From Roseicyclus sp. (GTDB lineage Bacteria; Pseudomonadota; Alphaproteobacteria; Rhodobacterales; Rhodobacteraceae): a DNA stretch of 48,984 bases. The translations under genes were made by a program, and so were the position numbers. How positions within the stretch are numbered: the stretch's first letter is position 1; each line of letters begins with the position of its first letter. The notes beneath the pieces are model-generated. The model was not told the DNA's origin. It made no database searches and saw nothing but the letters and a program-made list of their open reading frames with translations. The DNA is taken from the NCBI GenBank assembly GCA_016763475.1, contig JAESTV010000295.1, positions 1 to 48,984 of the forward strand, in the 5' to 3' direction. Shown piece by piece: positions 1 through 7,859 of the stretch.

Positions 1-797
1 ACGATGCGGAGGTGATCCTGACCACGGATCAGCTGCGTATCTGGTTCCCGATCCATCGCGGTTTGCTGCGACGCACCGTGGGTCATGTGAAGGCGGTAAA
101 CGCCGCGACGATTTCAATTCGCCAAGGGGAAACCCTGGGGATCGTGGGCGAAAGCGGCTCAGGCAAGACAACGTTGGCGCTGGCGATCATGCGGTTGATC
201 CGCTCGCAGGGACCGATTGGCTTTCTGGGGCGTGATCTACATACCTCGATCCGGTCCGAGTTGCGCAAGGTGCGCCGGGAAATGCAGATTGTGTTTCAGG
301 ATCCGTTTGGATCGCTTAGCCCCCGGATGACAATCGAACAGATCGTGGCGGAGGGCCTGCAAGTTCAGGGGTTCGACAAAGCCTTCCGGCGAAAACGTGT
401 GGGTGAGATCTTGGATGAGGTCGGCTTGGACCCCGCCATGATGCACCGCTATCCCCACGAGTTTTCGGGCGGGCAGCGGCAGCGGATCGCGATTGCGCGC
501 GCGATGATCCTGCGCCCGAAACTGGTGGTGCTGGATGAGCCGACAAGTGCGCTGGACATGACGGTGCAGGTGCAGATCGTAGAGTTGTTGCGGCGACTAC
601 AGGTGGATAATCAGCTGGCTTATCTGTTCATTTCCCACGACCTGCGGGTTGTCCGCGCGTTGAGCCATAAGGTGATGGTCATGAAGCAAGGTGATGTAAT
701 TGAAGCCGGATCGACTGAGGATTTGTTCGCAAACCCACAGATGGAATACACCCGTGAGTTGATGAAAGCGGCGTTTGGAGACATCAACGCAGCTTGA
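1..797 (+). CDS. yejF: YejF-type dual ABC transporter ATPase, 3' end only
   Basis: This is the second ATPase half of an oligopeptide/microcin C-type ABC importer ATP-binding protein. It would sit on the cytoplasmic face and power uptake of small peptides. Walker A (GESGSGKTT), the signature FSGGQRQRIAIARA and Walker B (LVVLDEPTSALD) are visible, followed by a switch-His stretch (FISHDLRV). The opening LRIWFPIHRGLLRRTVGHVKAV is the typical start of the second domain of fused YejF proteins. The frame is open to base 1, so the GTG at base 12 in the ORF track is probably an internal Val and the gene begins outside the window. A single-domain DppF/OppF-like protein is the alternative. The gene converges on hemN. 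Confidence 0.8.
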   Translation, partial: DAEVILTTDQLRIWFPIHRGLLRRTVGHVKAVNAATISIRQGETLGIVGESGSGKTTLALAIMRLIRSQGPIGFLGRDLHTSIRSELRKVRREMQIVFQDPFGSLSPRMTIEQIVAEGLQVQGFDKAFRRKRVGEILDEVGLDPAMMHRYPHEFSGGQRQRIAIARAMILRPKLVVLDEPTSALDMTVQVQIVELLRRLQVDNQLAYLFISHDLRVVRALSHKVMVMKQGDVIEAGSTEDLFANPQMEYTRELMKAAFGDINAA

Positions 798-844
798 GGG
801 CCGGGCACGTCACCTGGGATGCCTGGTTTGAGCGGAGACGGCGC

Positions 845-869
845 GCCGGGAGGGCCCGCTGCCCCCGGC
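845..869. terminator. possible GC-rich hairpin between convergent yejF and hemN
   Basis: A GCCGGG/CCCGGC inverted repeat encloses a GC-rich loop in the 121-bp gap between two convergent genes. No T-run follows, so a factor-independent terminator is only a guess. Confidence 0.3.
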
Positions 870-918
870 CCGGTGCCCTGTCCCGAGGTATCCTGAGCCA
901 GATGAAGGATCAGAGCCG

Positions 919-2274
919 TTAGATCGCTGACGAGTGACTGGTGGATTCGCTTTCGTATGCGTCCAAATGGCGCGCGATCAGACGGGTCAGAGGGCGGGCG
1001 GAGCGCGTAATCTCGATACCATCCTCGGATCGGGTGACCTGACCTTCGAAGTGGCGAGCCGTTTGGTCCAGTAACGCCGTGATATGAGGTTTCGAGCTGA
1101 AACCCTCGGCCTGCAACTGGGCGATACTAATGGCGAAATCACACATCAACATTTCGATCATTCGGGCGCGCAGGGAATCTTCCGCAGCGAATGTGTGGCC
1201 TCGTGTGGTCGCCAGCGCGCCAGCCCGAGCGGCCTTCTGGTACGCGGCGGTGCTGGGAGCGTTCTGGGCATACCCCTGTGGCAACCGTGAAATCGCGGAT
1301 GCGCCAAGGCCCAGAAGCACATCGCAGGTGTCATCCGTGTAGCCTTGGAAGTTGCGCCTTAGATGGCCCGCCTTGGCCGCCTCGGCCAAGCTGTCGGTGG
1401 GGCGGGCGAAATGGTCAATCCCGATGCTGTCATATCCATCACTTCGCAGGATCTTTTCCGCCGTCTCAAACAGGCTGAGGCGCGCTTCGGGTGTGGGCAG
1501 GTCCTCAGTCGGGATAAGGGCTTGGCGTTTGGCCATCCACGGGACATGGGCGTAGCCGAAAAGGGCCACACGGTCGGGGTTAAGTGACAGCAGCATTTCC
1601 ATCGATGCTGTGATCCCGGCAAGGCTTTGGCGTGGCAGGCCGAACAGCAGGTCGGTGTTCAATGATGTGATACCTCGGGCCCGCAGGCCGTCAACGGCGG
1701 CACGTGTGACCTCATAACTTTGCTCACGCCCGATGATCTTCTGAATCTCCGGGTCAAAATCCTGAACCCCGATGGACGCGCGGTTCATGCCGATGGCGGC
1801 AAGCGCATCCAGACGGGCGCTGTCAATCTCGTTCGGGTCGATCTCAACCGATATCTCGGACGTGTCCGAGGTTGGAAACGCCTCCGCTACGGCGGCGGCA
1901 AGGCGCGCGATGTCGGCGGGTGGCAGCAGGGTTGGCGTGCCGCCACCCCAATGGATACGCTGGGCAACCACACCTTGCGGCAGGGCATCCCGCAAGGTCG
2001 CGATTTCCTGGATCAGCGTGTCGACGTACGCCGAAACGGGGGCAAGCGTGCTTGTGCCTTGAGTGCGACAGGCGCAAAACCAGCACAAGCGCCTGCAAAA
2101 CGGCACGTGCAGGTATATCGACACAGGTGCCCCAGCTGGGATCTGTGATAGCCAAGACGCATAACGCGCGGGTGTCACATCGTTCGCGAACTGCGTCGCG
2201 GGTGGGTAAGATGTGTATCTGGGCACGTTTGCGTCAAACAGGCCGAAACGCCGCAGTTGAGAATACTGGTTCAT
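919..2274 (-). CDS. hemN: oxygen-independent coproporphyrinogen III oxidase
   Basis: This radical-SAM enzyme decarboxylates coproporphyrinogen III to protoporphyrinogen IX without oxygen, in the cytoplasm. It is 451 aa, normal for HemN. The N-terminal region has VPRYTSYPPATQF, then the 4Fe-4S/SAM motif CRRLCWFCAC with Cys60, Cys64 and Cys67 as CxxxCxxC, followed by a GGGTPTLL glycine-rich segment. The start at 2274 gives the expected N-terminus. No Shine-Dalgarno sequence is visible upstream of it. The gene is divergent from fnrL with an FNR box in the 85-bp gap, which suggests oxygen-dependent control. The aerobic counterpart hemF is about 11 kb away. A HemW-like protein is unlikely because of the length and the extra Cys after the cluster. 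Confidence 0.93.
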   Translation of the reverse strand: MNQYSQLRRFGLFDANVPRYTSYPPATQFANDVTPARYASWLSQIPAGAPVSIYLHVPFCRRLCWFCACRTQGTSTLAPVSAYVDTLIQEIATLRDALPQGVVAQRIHWGGGTPTLLPPADIARLAAAVAEAFPTSDTSEISVEIDPNEIDSARLDALAAIGMNRASIGVQDFDPEIQKIIGREQSYEVTRAAVDGLRARGITSLNTDLLFGLPRQSLAGITASMEMLLSLNPDRVALFGYAHVPWMAKRQALIPTEDLPTPEARLSLFETAEKILRSDGYDSIGIDHFARPTDSLAEAAKAGHLRRNFQGYTDDTCDVLLGLGASAISRLPQGYAQNAPSTAAYQKAARAGALATTRGHTFAAEDSLRARMIEMLMCDFAISIAQLQAEGFSSKPHITALLDQTARHFEGQVTRSEDGIEITRSARPLTRLIARHLDAYESESTSHSSAI

Positions 2275-2307
2275 CGCGATAGCTTACCGGGGACCGGACA
2301 TGCCGCA

Positions 2308-2321
2308 TTGATGTGGATCAA
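2308..2321. promoter_or_regulatory. FNR box between hemN and fnrL
   Basis: TTGATGTGGATCAA is a perfect match to the FNR consensus TTGAT-N4-ATCAA. It is 33 bp from the hemN start codon and 38 bp from the preferred fnrL start. FnrL from this window is the likely ligand, so this may serve both hemN control and fnrL autoregulation. Confidence 0.85.
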
Positions 2322-2359
2322 AATGGCGGGTCGTGAGGCGTGCGAACGGGACTCTCGGT

Positions 2360-3106
2360 ATGAACGACAGACCAACCATCTTCGGGAAGGGGGATTGCTC
2401 CGACTGCCCGATCCGAGACCGCGCTGTGTGCGCGCGCTGCGAGCCGGATGAGTTGGCGCGGTTGGACGGTTTCAAGTTCTACCGCAAATATGCCCCCGGC
2501 GAGGCAATCATTTGGGCCGGCGATTCACTGGATTTTGTGGCCTCGGTGGTGTCCGGCGTAGTCACGTTGACGCAGACGATGGAAGATGGCCGCCGTCAAA
2601 TGGTCGGGCTGCTTCTGGCCTCTGATTTCATCGGGCGGCCCAATCGCAAAAGTATCGCCTATGACGCGACCGCGACCACGGAAGTCACCTTATGCTGTTT
2701 CAGGCGCTCGCCGTTTCAAGATATGATGGATTCCACCCCCCACCTTAGCCAGCGATTGCTGGAGATGACGTTGGACGAGTTGGATGCAGCCCGGGAGTGG
2801 ATGTTGATCCTTGGCCGTAAAACAGCACGCGAAAAGATAGCGAGTTTCCTGTCGATCCTTGCTCGGCGTGCGACCGGGGCCTTGGGTGAGGTTCCGGGCA
2901 AGGACATGACCTTTGATCTACCGCTGACCCGCGAGGCGATGGCTGATTATCTGGGCCTGACGCTGGAAACTGTCAGCCGCCAGATGTCGGCGCTGAAGCG
3001 CGACAAAATAATCTTGCTGGAGGGCAAGCGGCGGATTCTGGTGCCGGATTTCGACCGACTTTTGGGCGAAACCGGCGATGACGCTGACGGCGGTGTGCTG
3101 GTCTAG
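2360..3106 (+). CDS. fnrL: FnrL, oxygen-sensing Crp/Fnr family regulator
   Basis: A cytoplasmic transcription factor that binds FNR boxes when its oxygen-labile 4Fe-4S cluster is intact. The ATG at 2360 (MNDRPTIFGKGD) is preferred over the ORF-track start at 2333, giving 248 aa. The N-terminal cysteine cluster is C13-x2-C16-x7-C24-x2-C27, and a further Cys pair in LCCFRR could supply the fourth ligand. A cyclic-nucleotide-like beta-roll follows. The C-terminal helix-turn-helix LTREAMADYLGLTLETVSRQ carries the E-xx-SR DNA-recognition signature of FNR proteins, which reads TTGAT half sites. Three such boxes lie in this window. No strong ribosome binding site is seen before 2360. Confidence 0.92.
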   Translation: MNDRPTIFGKGDCSDCPIRDRAVCARCEPDELARLDGFKFYRKYAPGEAIIWAGDSLDFVASVVSGVVTLTQTMEDGRRQMVGLLLASDFIGRPNRKSIAYDATATTEVTLCCFRRSPFQDMMDSTPHLSQRLLEMTLDELDAAREWMLILGRKTAREKIASFLSILARRATGALGEVPGKDMTFDLPLTREAMADYLGLTLETVSRQMSALKRDKIILLEGKRRILVPDFDRLLGETGDDADGGVLV

Positions 3107-3277
3107 CACCAATTTGGCAATTCCAAAGTTGGGAGCGGTGGATCTGGCGCGCGCCCTTAACCTTGCGGTCATTTCCCAGGCTGAGGGCGGGCGGAGTGCA
3201 TCTTCGCCTGATAGTGGAGCGTGCCGGGCCTCTGCCGCTTCCTGTTCGGTCAAAACCCCGACAAGAGAGACATAGCC

Positions 3278-3303
3278 ATCGCGGGTGTAAATCGCGGGTG
3301 TAA
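3278..3303. repeat. 13-bp tandem duplication
   Basis: The unit ATCGCGGGTGTAA occurs twice head to tail without a mismatch in non-coding sequence downstream of fnrL. Confidence 0.85.
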
Positions 3304-3374
3304 GAGGCGGCGACGCAGGGCATCAGCGGGTTCCTTTCCAACGATCTTGCGCAAGCATCCGCCAATTTTTTCTG

Positions 3375-3396
3375 CCTGCCGCTCCCCTGCCGCTCC
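3375..3396. repeat. 11-bp tandem duplication
   Basis: CCTGCCGCTCC occurs twice head to tail in non-coding sequence about 50-70 bp upstream of the ccoN FNR box. Confidence 0.8.
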
Positions 3397-3447
3397 CCCT
3401 GTCACGATGCCATCCTGCCGCATTTTATTGATGCCCCCGGTGGACTA

Positions 3448-3461
3448 TTGACCCAGATCAA
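3448..3461 (+). promoter_or_regulatory. FNR box of the ccoNOQP promoter
   Basis: TTGACCCAGATCAA matches TTGAT-N4-ATCAA with one change. An AT-rich -10 candidate (CAATTA, 3483-3488) would put transcription start near 3495, about 41 bp from the box centre. That is the class II activator geometry, consistent with FnrL activation of cbb3 oxidase at low oxygen. Confidence 0.82.
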
Positions 3462-3570
3462 TGTCTTGCTTGTGGCAATCCGCAATTAAGACACAGGTGG
3501 AACGGCTTTGGCGACTCACTTTGGGCTTTGAGCGTGGGTGGCGAACCGAGGCAAGATAAAGGGACGATCG

Positions 3571-5172
3571 ATGCTTGATTATGTGAAGCTGCCGATCCTA
3601 GGGCTGATTGCAGTCCTATCCGCGATCGCGGCGAACTACGGGCTTGATTTTGCCTACAAGGTACATGCGATTCTGATCATGTTAGTGGCAGGCGGCTTGT
3701 TCTTGTGGGAATTGCGCCGAACCGGGGAACCAAAAGTACCTGCGCCTGAAGGCGAGTATATGGATGGCCCGGTGAAGGCGGCGGCAATTGCCACGGTTTT
3801 TTGGGGCTGCACCGGGTTTCTTGTGGGCGTGTTCATCGCCTTCCAGCTGGCCTTCCCAGTGTTGAACTTCGAATGGGCACAGCCTTACCTGAACTTCGGG
3901 CGCCTGCGCCCGCTTCACACATCTGCAGTGATTTTCGCCTTTGGCGGCAATGGATTGATTGCCGCGTCTTTCTATATCTCGCAACGGACCTCCGCCGTGC
4001 GGATGTGGGGCGGCAACCTCGCCTGGTTTGTGTTCTGGGGGTATCAGCTTTTCATCGTTCTGGCGGCCACCGGCTACGTTTTGGGTGTCACACAAGGCCA
4101 GGAATATGCCGAACCGGAATGGTACGTTGATATCTGGCTGACCATTGTTTGGCTGGCGTTCCTTGCCGTTTACCTGGGCACGCTCCTCAACCGGAAAGAG
4201 CCGCATATCTACGTGGCCAACTGGTTCCTGCTGTCGTTCATCATAACCGTTGCGATGCTGCACGTGGTCAACAACTTGTCGATCCCGGTGTCGATCTATG
4301 GGTCACGCTCGGTGCAGGTGTTTAGCGGTGTGCAGAACGCCATGATCCAATGGTGGTACGGCCACAACGCCGTGGGCTTCTTCCTGACCGCCGGTTTCCT
4401 GGGTATGATGTACTACTTCGTGCCCAAGCAGGCCAATCGCCCGGTCTACAGCTACAAGCTGTCCATCATCCACTTCTGGGCGCTGATCTTCCTGTATATC
4501 TGGGCCGGTCCTCACCATCTTCACTACACGGCGCTGCCGGATTGGGCCGGAACCCTTGGTATGGTGTTCTCAATTGTGCTTTGGATGCCAAGCTGGGGTG
4601 GTATGATTAACGGCCTGATGACCCTGCAAGGGGCGTGGGACAAGCTGCGCACGGACCCGATCCTGCGGATGATGGTGACCTCGCTCGCCTTCTACGGAAT
4701 GTCGACGTTTGAGGGGCCGATGATGTCGATCCGCGCCGTCAATTCCCTGTCGCACTACACCGACTGGACCATTGGCCACGTGCATTCCGGCGCATTGGGC
4801 TGGAACGGGATGATCACCTTCGGGATGCTCTACTACCTGTTCCCGAAACTGTGGAACCGCAAAGCGTTGTACAGCATCAGAGCCGTCAGCTGGCACTTCT
4901 GGCTCGCGACGATAGGCATTGTTCTTTACGCGTCGTCGATGTGGGTGACCGGCATCATGGAGGGCCTGATGTGGCGCGAAGTTGATGCGCAAGGCTTCCT
5001 GGTGAACTCGTTTGCGGACACCGTTGAAGCGAAACTGCCGATGTATGTGGTCCGTGGTCTGGGTGGGACAATGTTCCTCGCTGGTGCGCTGGTCATGGCT
5101 TGGAACTTGTGGATGACCGTTCGGAGTGGTGAGGCTGTTGCCGATACCAATTCCGCGGTCCCCGCTGAATAA
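3571..5172 (+). CDS. ccoN: cbb3-type cytochrome c oxidase subunit I
   Basis: The catalytic membrane subunit of the high-affinity cbb3 terminal oxidase; it binds heme b and the heme b3-CuB centre and reduces oxygen. The ATG at 3571 ([11 protein letters not shown]) has a good ribosome site, AAAGGGA, six bases upstream, so it is preferred over the GTG at 3538; this gives 533 aa, the usual CcoN size. Around a dozen hydrophobic segments are present. Histidine-rich ligand regions are visible, including [40 protein letters not shown] and [11 protein letters not shown]. It is the first gene of ccoNOQP, just downstream of an FNR box, with 14 bp to ccoO. Confidence 0.96.
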   Translation: MLDYVKLPILGLIAVLSAIAANYGLDFAYKVHAILIMLVAGGLFLWELRRTGEPKVPAPEGEYMDGPVKAAAIATVFWGCTGFLVGVFIAFQLAFPVLNFEWAQPYLNFGRLRPLHTSAVIFAFGGNGLIAASFYISQRTSAVRMWGGNLAWFVFWGYQLFIVLAATGYVLGVTQGQEYAEPEWYVDIWLTIVWLAFLAVYLGTLLNRKEPHIYVANWFLLSFIITVAMLHVVNNLSIPVSIYGSRSVQVFSGVQNAMIQWWYGHNAVGFFLTAGFLGMMYYFVPKQANRPVYSYKLSIIHFWALIFLYIWAGPHHLHYTALPDWAGTLGMVFSIVLWMPSWGGMINGLMTLQGAWDKLRTDPILRMMVTSLAFYGMSTFEGPMMSIRAVNSLSHYTDWTIGHVHSGALGWNGMITFGMLYYLFPKLWNRKALYSIRAVSWHFWLATIGIVLYASSMWVTGIMEGLMWREVDAQGFLVNSFADTVEAKLPMYVVRGLGGTMFLAGALVMAWNLWMTVRSGEAVADTNSAVPAE

Positions 5173-5186
5173 GGAGGGCGAAGGAC

Positions 5187-5909
5187 ATGTCCTTTCTTGA
5201 GAAACACAAGAAGATCGAGACCAATGCGACGCTGCTTTTGGCGCTTAGCTTTGTGGTCGTTTCCATCGGCGGTATTGTCGAAATTGCACCGCTTTTCTAT
5301 CTGGAGAACACCATCGAGGATGTAGACGGCATGCGTCCCTACGCGCCGCTGGAGTTGGCGGGCCGTGAAATCTACATCCGTGAAGGGTGCTACAATTGCC
5401 ACAGCCAGATGATCCGTCCGTTGCGCGACGAGGTAGAGCGGTACGGCCATTACTCGTTGGCCGCAGAAAGCCAGTATGACCACCCGTTCCAGTGGGGGTC
5501 GAAACGAACCGGGCCGGATCTGGCGCGTGTAGGTGGGCGGTATTCTGATGAATGGCACTACGATCACCTGATCAGCCCACAATCAGTTGTGCCCGAATCG
5601 ATCATGCCGTCTTACGCGTTCCTTGCGGACGTAAGCATTGACGGGGGGCGTATTGGTGACCTGATGGCGACCCACCGCTTTGTTGGTGTGCCCTATACCG
5701 ATGAAATGATCGAAAATGCGCGATTTGATTTTGTCGAACAGGCGACGGATTTCGGCGATACGGGAATCACTGATCGTTACCCCGGCGCGCAGCAACGTGA
5801 TTTCGACGGCAACCCGGAGGTGACCGAAATGGACGCCCTGATCGCCTATCTGCAAATGCTTGGCACGTTGGTCGATTTCTCGACCTTCACGCCGGATGAA
5901 AGCCGCTAG
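5187..5909 (+). CDS. ccoO: cbb3 oxidase subunit II, monoheme cytochrome c
   Basis: A membrane-anchored cytochrome c subunit that passes electrons from CcoP to CcoN. An N-terminal transmembrane helix lies at about residues 10-35 ([20 protein letters not shown]), then the heme-binding CYNCH at residues 68-72, within [18 protein letters not shown], which is highly characteristic. The 240-aa length is normal. It has a clear ribosome site (GGAGGGCGAAGG) and lies 14 bp after ccoN. ccoQ follows after about 10 bp. The periplasmic domain would be matured by the cytochrome c machinery, which is not in this window. Confidence 0.95.
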   Translation: MSFLEKHKKIETNATLLLALSFVVVSIGGIVEIAPLFYLENTIEDVDGMRPYAPLELAGREIYIREGCYNCHSQMIRPLRDEVERYGHYSLAAESQYDHPFQWGSKRTGPDLARVGGRYSDEWHYDHLISPQSVVPESIMPSYAFLADVSIDGGRIGDLMATHRFVGVPYTDEMIENARFDFVEQATDFGDTGITDRYPGAQQRDFDGNPEVTEMDALIAYLQMLGTLVDFSTFTPDESR

Positions 5910-5919
5910 GGGGAACCAG

Positions 5920-6129
5920 ATGCAAGATTACACTTTCCTTCGGGAACTTTCTGGCAGCCTTGGCACCATCTTTCTGGTGGTCAGCTTCCTGGGCTTTGTC
6001 CTTTTCGCCTTTCGGCCCGGATCGCGGCGTATCCACGAGGATACTGCCGAAATCCCGTTCCGTCATGACGATAAACCGGCTCCTGCCTCTGATGTTTCTG
6101 TGGCCCAAATTGAGGAGGCCCGCAAATGA
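5920..6129 (+). CDS. ccoQ: cbb3 oxidase small subunit CcoQ
   Basis: A small single-span membrane protein that stabilises the cbb3 complex. The ORF track starts at 5860, but ATG 5920 (MQDYTFLRELSGSLGT) follows GGGGGAACC and gives 69 aa, a normal CcoQ size. One transmembrane helix is seen at about residues 12-30 (TIFLVVSFLGFVLFAF), then a polar cytoplasmic tail. Its stop overlaps the ccoP start (ATGA), so the two are probably translationally coupled. Assignment rests on size, topology and position between ccoO and ccoP. Confidence 0.9.
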   Translation: MQDYTFLRELSGSLGTIFLVVSFLGFVLFAFRPGSRRIHEDTAEIPFRHDDKPAPASDVSVAQIEEARK

Positions 6130-7007
6130 CTGACCAAAAAGAAACCAATTTGCTCCCCGACGATCCGGAGACAACCGGCCACAGCTGGGATGGTATTCAG
6201 GAATTCAACAATCCGTTGCCGCGGTGGTGGTTGTGGTGCTTCTACATCAGCATCGTCTGGGGGGTGATTTACACAATCGCTTATCCTGCGTGGCCAATGA
6301 TCTCTGGCGCGACGCCCGGCCTTTTGGGTTACTCATCCCGCGCCCTCGTGGCCGAAGATATTGCGCATTACGATGCCCTGAACGCCGACTTGCGCACGCA
6401 GATCACCGAAGTCGAACTGACCGCCGTCACCCGCGACAACATGCCAGAGCTTTATAACTTCGCGATTCAGGGTGGGGCCGCGACCTTCGCCACTTGGTGC
6501 TCGCAGTGCCACGGGCGAGGCGCCAACGGGGTTCAGGCCGCTGGCTATCCCAGCCTGTTGGACGATGATTGGCTCTGGGGCGGTTCGGTGGAGGAGATAG
6601 AGGCCACCATCGCCCATGGCATTCGCACCGAGGATGACCCAGACACCCACTGGTCTGAAATGACCGCGTTTGAGGGGTTCCTGAGTGATGAAGAAATCGG
6701 GCAGGTGGTCAATTACGTCCGACGTATTTCGGACCAGGAAGCTGATGCGACCTTGGCTGCCGCCGGAGAAAACGTCTTCCTCGACAATTGCGCAGCCTGC
6801 CACGGCGACGACGCCATGGGGGATCGCGTTCTGGGCGCACCCAATTTAACCGACCGTATCTGGCTGTTCGGCGGTAGCGCTGCGGCGATTGAAGAAATCG
6901 TCCGAAATTCGCGCTTTGGGGTGATGCCGGCATGGTCAGGCCGTCTGAGTGACGCAGAAGTTCGCGCCACGGCGATTTATGTTCACAGCCTGGGCGGTGG
7001 CGAGTAG
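6126..7007 (+). CDS. ccoP: cbb3 oxidase subunit III, diheme cytochrome c
   Basis: The diheme cytochrome c entry point for electrons into the cbb3 oxidase. An N-terminal membrane segment (WWLWCFYISIVWGVIYTIAYPAW, about residues 36-58) is followed by two c-type heme sites, CSQCH at residues 125-129 and CAACH at 222-226. Total length is 293 aa, in the expected range. Its start overlaps the ccoQ stop by four bases. Possible terminator hairpins follow the gene. Confidence 0.95.
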   Translation: MTDQKETNLLPDDPETTGHSWDGIQEFNNPLPRWWLWCFYISIVWGVIYTIAYPAWPMISGATPGLLGYSSRALVAEDIAHYDALNADLRTQITEVELTAVTRDNMPELYNFAIQGGAATFATWCSQCHGRGANGVQAAGYPSLLDDDWLWGGSVEEIEATIAHGIRTEDDPDTHWSEMTAFEGFLSDEEIGQVVNYVRRISDQEADATLAAAGENVFLDNCAACHGDDAMGDRVLGAPNLTDRIWLFGGSAAAIEEIVRNSRFGVMPAWSGRLSDAEVRATAIYVHSLGGGE

Positions 7008-7052
7008 CCGCCCGCCCAGGCCAGAAAACCGGCGTCTCCACCGTCGTCGGTT

Positions 7053-7105
7053 GGTACCAGTCCCATGTCCTGTTCGCGCTTTTAACGTGGGGCTGGTGCC
7101 GCTTT
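7053..7105 (+). terminator. long hairpin after ccoNOQP
   Basis: GGTACCAGTCCCA (7053-7065) pairs with TGGGGCTGGTGCC (7088-7100) over 13 bp if two G-U pairs are allowed, and GCTTT follows. It could end the ccoNOQP transcript or stabilise its 3' end. The loop is long (22 nt) and the T-run short. Confidence 0.5.
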
Positions 7106-7113
7106 AACAACAA

Positions 7114-7158
7114 CCGCCGCGAATTTGCCATGAATTTTTGCAAATTTTGCCGCGGCGG
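7114..7158. repeat. inverted repeat upstream of the pilin-like gene
   Basis: CCGCCGCG (7114-7121) and CGCGGCGG (7151-7158) are perfect inverted arms. An inner AATTTG/CAAATT pair makes a larger interrupted stem. It ends 72 bp upstream of the pilin-like start and might be a second terminator or a leader structure. Confidence 0.6.
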
Positions 7159-7230
7159 CTCCCAAGATTGACCCAACTTCTGGCCGATCCTTCTATCAGC
7201 ACAAATATTTTGCCTGATGGAGGCCCCCAA

Positions 7231-7674
7231 ATGTCGAAGCTCCGTAATACAACTGCCCATTTTCTGCTGTCTGAAGACGGCGCTGTCACCGTGGATTGGG
7301 TGGTTCTGACCGCCGCCCTTGTGGGCCTTGGCCTTGCGGTGATGGCGGTTGTCTCAAGTGGGGTTGAAGACCTCTCGGGTGATATCAATACTCAGCTTGT
7401 CAGCCAAGAGATCGCCTCCTCATTTGGAGCGTTGAGCGCACCTTTCGAGCGTAATCAATGGGATTCGCGCACGGGTGGCGAGGCTGCACTTGAAGCGTGG
7501 ATGGCGAATTTCGACGATCAGAATTTGCTGACGCACATGACCAACCAGGCGCAATACGCCAACACCGCACAGACCGGCCACCCTTACGACACCTACCATG
7601 ATGAATTCTGGGTGGCGCGAGACGAAGCCATCAGCCGCGGCCTGGTCGACCAGGACGACCCAATCCCCAGCTAA
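7231..7674 (+). CDS. pilin-like small secreted/membrane protein of unknown role
   Basis: ATG 7231 (MSKLRNTTAHFLL) has a good ribosome site (TGGAGG) and is preferred over the ORF-track start at 7138; this gives 147 aa. The N-terminus resembles a Flp/TadE-type type IVb pilin. A short charged leader ends in EDG, then AVTVDWVVLTAALVGLGLAV forms a hydrophobic helix, so prepilin peptidase could cut after the Gly. The usual Glu-Tyr pair of Flp pilins appears as Asp-Trp. The soluble C-terminal part (about 95 aa, polar) matches no family I recognise and is much longer than a Flp pilin tail. No tad genes are nearby. Function unknown; a monotopic membrane protein is the alternative. Confidence 0.75.
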   Translation: MSKLRNTTAHFLLSEDGAVTVDWVVLTAALVGLGLAVMAVVSSGVEDLSGDINTQLVSQEIASSFGALSAPFERNQWDSRTGGEAALEAWMANFDDQNLLTHMTNQAQYANTAQTGHPYDTYHDEFWVARDEAISRGLVDQDDPIPS

Positions 7675-7711
7675 GCGTCGCAATCCACACCACTTGCCTG
7701 ACACAACGCCA

Positions 7712-7741
7712 AAGACACCTCCCGCAATCGGGGGGTGTTTC
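7712..7741 (+). terminator. probable terminator after the pilin-like gene
   Basis: AAGACACCTCCC and GGGGGGTGTTTC form a stem with a 6-nt loop (one mispair), ending in TTT. It would insulate the FNR-controlled ccoG promoter from upstream transcription. Confidence 0.65.
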
Positions 7742-7777
7742 GTGGATTTATAGCTCTCCGATGCTCTCTACTGGGAA

Positions 7778-7791
7778 TTGATCCACGTCAA
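7778..7791 (+). promoter_or_regulatory. FNR box of the ccoGHIS promoter
   Basis: TTGATCCACGTCAA matches the FNR consensus with one change. TATATC at 7812-7817 fits a -10 element, placing the start near 7824, about 40-41 bp from the box centre (class II geometry). Confidence 0.82.
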
Positions 7792-7859
7792 AGCCATGTG
7801 CGGCGCGCAACTATATCGTTAAGAGGCGAACAGGAACTGATTCTCAGGACATTACAGCC

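Larger units (their letters stand above)
3107..3447. other. gene-free stretch between fnrL and the ccoN promoter
   Basis: About 340 bp with no convincing coding frame. The small ORFs here are shadows or have basic low-complexity translations. It holds two short perfect tandem duplications: a 13-bp unit at 3278-3303 and an 11-bp unit at 3375-3396. In Rhodobacter relatives a universal-stress gene is often found near here; none is visible. Confidence 0.6.

Noticed and set aside
3221-3451. 76-codon frame between fnrL and ccoN
   Set aside because: The translation is arginine/proline rich without a recognisable domain and ends within the FNR box region.
3538-3570. GTG at 3538 as the ccoN start
   Set aside because: ATG 3571 has a well-spaced ribosome site and gives the usual CcoN N-terminus and length.
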